This document shows, piece after piece, positions 32,775 to 34,962 of a DNA stretch of 34,962 bases. The position numbers and the translations under genes are program-made. Each line of letters opens with the position of its first letter. Position 1 is the stretch's first letter. This DNA is from Gemmatimonadota bacterium (GTDB taxonomy: Bacteria; Gemmatimonadota; Gemmatimonadetes; Gemmatimonadales; GWC2-71-9), in assembly GCA_016199245.1 (NCBI GenBank), contig JACQHC010000164.1, positions 1 through 34,962 on the forward strand, in the 5' to 3' direction. The notes below the pieces were generated by a model. The model ran no database searches, had not been told where the DNA came from, and was given only the letters and a program-made list of their open reading frames with translations.

Positions 32775-33704
32775 CTAACCCTTCAACGCCTCCGCCCCAC
32801 CCACAATCTCCGCGATCTCCTGCGTGATCTGCGCCTGGCGGGCGCGGTTGAACGTGCGCCGCAGCGCGTCGATCATGTCGCCGGCGCTGTCGGTGGCGTT
32901 CTTCATGGCCGTGCGCCGCGCGCCCTGCTCCGCCGCCGCCGTCTCCACGAGGGCGCGGAACATCTGGTTCCGCACGTAGAGGGGCAGGATGGCGCCCACG
33001 ATCTCGTCCCCCGACGGCCGCAAGATGTAATTGGGAGCGGATGGGCGGATGGGCGGCTGGGCGGCTCGTGGCCCCCTTCGGTCCGCCGGCCCGCCGATCC
33101 GCCGAGCCGCCCCTGCTGGCGGGGTGACCGGGAGGATCCGCATCACCGCGGGCGGCGTGGACAGCGGGCTCTTGAACTGCGCGTACACGACCTCCACCGC
33201 GTCCAGTTCGCCCCCGGCGAATCGATCCATCAACGGACCCATCACCTCGGCAGCATGGGCCGGTGTGGGCCGGTCCCCGATGTCCTGGCGTTGCGAGGCG
33301 AGCGCCCGCCCCACGTACCGGAAGAACCCGATGCCCTTGCGCCCGATGCCGTGCAGCTCCACCTCCGTCCCCGCTCCTTCCAGCTCCGCCATTCGCTGCC
33401 GGGCCTCGCGGATCAGGTTGCCATTGAACGCCCCGCACAACCCCCGATTACTCGTGATCAGCAGCAGCGCGACCCGCCGCGCCGCCCCCGCGGGCTGCCG
33501 TAACAGCGGAAACCTCTCTGCCAGGTCGCGGCTGTACAGATCCGCCAGCAGCTCGGCCAACGCGGCGGCGTACGGTCGCGCCGCCGCCACGCGGTCCTGC
33601 GCGCGCTTCAGCTTGGACGTAGCCACCATCTCCATGGTCTTGGTGATCTGCCGCGTGTTTTCGACGGACCGGATCCGCCGGCGGAGCTCGCGCGCCTTGG
33701 CCAT
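32775..33704 (-). CDS. atpG: ATP synthase F1 gamma subunit with enlarged loop
   Basis: 309 residues, slightly longer than the usual 285-295. The rotor shaft: N-terminal helix RRRIRSVENTRQITKTMEMVA, central SNRGLCGAFN, and C-terminal helix AMKNATDSAGDMIDALRRTFNRARQAQITQEI. Between LLPV-like (ILPV, about 190-193) and the conserved DEIVGAILPLYV lies a Pro/Arg/Gly-rich insert, about residues 195-224 (PPAGAARRIGG... PPIRPSAPN). The DNA encoding it is made of two opposed arrays of 8-bp units. The loop occupies the position where chloroplast and cyanobacterial gamma carry their regulatory insert, but has no cysteine. It starts 4 nt after the atpA stop. Confidence 0.96.
   Translation of the reverse strand: MAKARELRRRIRSVENTRQITKTMEMVATSKLKRAQDRVAAARPYAAALAELLADLYSRDLAERFPLLRQPAGAARRVALLLITSNRGLCGAFNGNLIREARQRMAELEGAGTEVELHGIGRKGIGFFRYVGRALASQRQDIGDRPTPAHAAEVMGPLMDRFAGGELDAVEVVYAQFKSPLSTPPAVMRILPVTPPAGAARRIGGPADRRGPRAAQPPIRPSAPNYILRPSGDEIVGAILPLYVRNQMFRALVETAAAEQGARRTAMKNATDSAGDMIDALRRTFNRARQAQITQEIAEIVGGAEALKG
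33037..33112. repeat. Two opposed arrays of 8-bp units inside atpG
   Basis: 33037-33068 holds four units near GCGGATGG (GCGGATGG twice, GCGGCTGG, GCGGCTCG). 33081-33112 holds four related units in reverse orientation (GTCCGCCG, GCCCGCCG, ATCCGCCG, AGCCGCCC), with 12 nt between. They encode the extra loop of the gamma subunit (residues about 198-223). Confidence 0.8.
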
Positions 33705-33708
33705 CCCG

Positions 33709-34962
33709 CTACCGTACCAGCTTGTTGAACTCTTCGATGGCCGTCTTGAGCTGCGCCGTGAGCGCGTCCGACATGACCTTCTGCGCGCGCAGCGTCCGCA
33801 GGATCTCCTGGTGGCGGGCGTCCATGAACTCGTGGTACTCCCGCTCCCATTGTCTGATCGCGTCGACCTCGACCTCGTCCAGATAGCCGTTCGTCACGGC
33901 GAAGATGATCGCGATCTGCCGCTCGACGGGCATGGGCTGGTACTGCGGCTGCTTGAGGACCTCGACGACCCGGGCACCGCGCGCCAATTGGCGTTGCGTC
34001 GCCTGATCGAGCTCGGAGGCGAACTGCGCGATCGCCTCGAGCTCGCGATACTGCGCGAGGTCCAGGCGCAACCGGCCGGCGACCTGCTTCATCGCCTTGA
34101 TCTGCGCGTTGCCACCCACCCGCGACACGGAGATCCCAGCGTTGATCGCCGGGCGGACGTTCGAGTAAAACAGGTCGGTCTCGAGGAAGATCTGCCCATC
34201 CGTGATCGAGATGACGTTGGTCGGGATGTAGGCCGACACGTCGCCCGCCTGGGTCTCGATCACCGGCAGCGCGGTGAGCGAACCCCCGCCGTAGGCGTCC
34301 GACAGCTTGGCGGCTCGCTCCAGCAGCCGGGAGTGGAGATAGAATACGTCACCGGGATACGCCTCACGCCCGGGCGGGCGCCGCAATACGAGCGACAGCT
34401 GGCGGTACGCCGCGGCCTGTTTCGAGAGGTCGTCGTACACGCACAGCGTCGCCTTCCGCTCGTCGTACATGAAGTACTCGGCCATGGCGCAGCCGGAGTA
34501 CGGGGCGATGTATTGCAGCGGTGCCGGATCCGACGCGCCCGCCACCACGACGATGGTGTAGTCCATCGCACCCTGTTGCTTCAGCTTCTCGACCACGCCG
34601 GCCACCGTGGAGGACTTCTGCCCGATGGCCACGTACACGCAGATGACGTCTTCGCCCTTCTGATTGATGATCGTGTCGATCGCGATGGCGGTCTTGCCGG
34701 TGCTGCGGTCGCCGATGATCAACTCGCGCTGCCCGCGACCGATCGGGATCATGGAGTCGATCGCCTTGATGCCCGTCTGCAACGGCTCCTTCACGGGCTG
34801 CCGCTGCACGATCCCCGGCGCCGGCGACTCGACTTTCCGGCTCCGCGCCGCCTTAATCGGTCCGAGCCCGTCCACCGGCTCACCCAGCGGGTTCACCACG
34901 CGCCCCACCAGCGCCGGCCCCACCGGTACCTCGAACACCCGCCCCGTGCACCGCACCTCGTC
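33709..34962 (-). CDS. atpA: ATP synthase F1 alpha subunit (partial, N-terminus outside window)
   Basis: The frame is open from the right edge to the stop at 33709, 417 residues of a normal chain of about 500-510. Regulatory, non-catalytic nucleotide-binding subunit. The P-loop reads GDRSTGKT where GDRQTGKT is the common form. Other landmarks: [54 protein letters not shown], and VSRVGG with the arginine-finger-type residue. The missing part holds the N-terminal beta-barrel. It heads the visible atpA-atpG-atpD-atpC cluster; other F1/Fo genes must lie elsewhere or upstream of the edge. Confidence 0.97.
   Translation of the reverse strand, partial: DEVRCTGRVFEVPVGPALVGRVVNPLGEPVDGLGPIKAARSRKVESPAPGIVQRQPVKEPLQTGIKAIDSMIPIGRGQRELIIGDRSTGKTAIAIDTIINQKGEDVICVYVAIGQKSSTVAGVVEKLKQQGAMDYTIVVVAGASDPAPLQYIAPYSGCAMAEYFMYDERKATLCVYDDLSKQAAAYRQLSLVLRRPPGREAYPGDVFYLHSRLLERAAKLSDAYGGGSLTALPVIETQAGDVSAYIPTNVISITDGQIFLETDLFYSNVRPAINAGISVSRVGGNAQIKAMKQVAGRLRLDLAQYRELEAIAQFASELDQATQRQLARGARVVEVLKQPQYQPMPVERQIAIIFAVTNGYLDEVEVDAIRQWEREYHEFMDARHQEILRTLRAQKVMSDALTAQLKTAIEEFNKLVR

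Overview
The window is GC-rich bacterial chromosome from a diderm. It carries SusC/SusD-type outer-membrane uptake genes, several beta-barrel proteins and many lipoproteins, a Kdo-transferase-like gene, and an atpA-atpG-atpD-atpC cluster. SusC/SusD genes beside a D-aminoacylase-type amidohydrolase and a BNR/VPS10-type propeller protein, in such GC-rich DNA, fit Gemmatimonadota best. That placement is inferred from gene content only; there is no rRNA in the window.

Left part (1-12.2 kb): exported nutrient acquisition. On the minus strand are a secreted Asp-box (BNR/VPS10-like) propeller protein, cut by the window edge, and a lipoprotein N-acyl-D-amino-acid deacylase. A 689-bp gene-free divergent region holds an 86-bp-arm imperfect inverted repeat, three copies of a 10-bp motif and a perfect palindrome. 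On the plus strand follow a SusC-like TonB-dependent receptor, its SusD-like lipoprotein, a terminator, and an unusual 262-residue protein made only of signal peptide, carboxypeptidase-regulatory-like domain and TonB plug, with no barrel. Last is a large polytopic membrane protein resembling GT-C glycosyltransferases.

Middle (12.2-17.1 kb, minus): a tight cluster of an M30-like HExxH lipoprotein with an IPT domain, a PorV/FadL-like barrel, and a COG4324-type aminopeptidase whose frame runs without a stop into a lipoprotein-like segment that has its own ribosome-binding site.

Housekeeping block (17.2-24.3 kb, plus): dnaE (intact PHP metal site), accA, a RicT/PSP1 protein with an Arg-rich tail, and metG, with short spacings or overlaps between all four. 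Then come, from their own sigma70-like promoter, an M23 peptidase, a lipoprotein of unknown function and a DsbA-like thiol oxidoreductase.

Right part (26.9-35 kb): a CPBP membrane protease (minus) divergent from a WaaA-like transferase (plus). A 66-nt near-perfect palindrome separates waaA from a minus-strand series running atpA (partial)-atpG-atpD-atpC, two outer-membrane proteins and a Bor-like small lipoprotein. The first outer-membrane protein overlaps atpC by ATGA. No tRNA, rRNA, CRISPR array or intact insertion sequence was seen.
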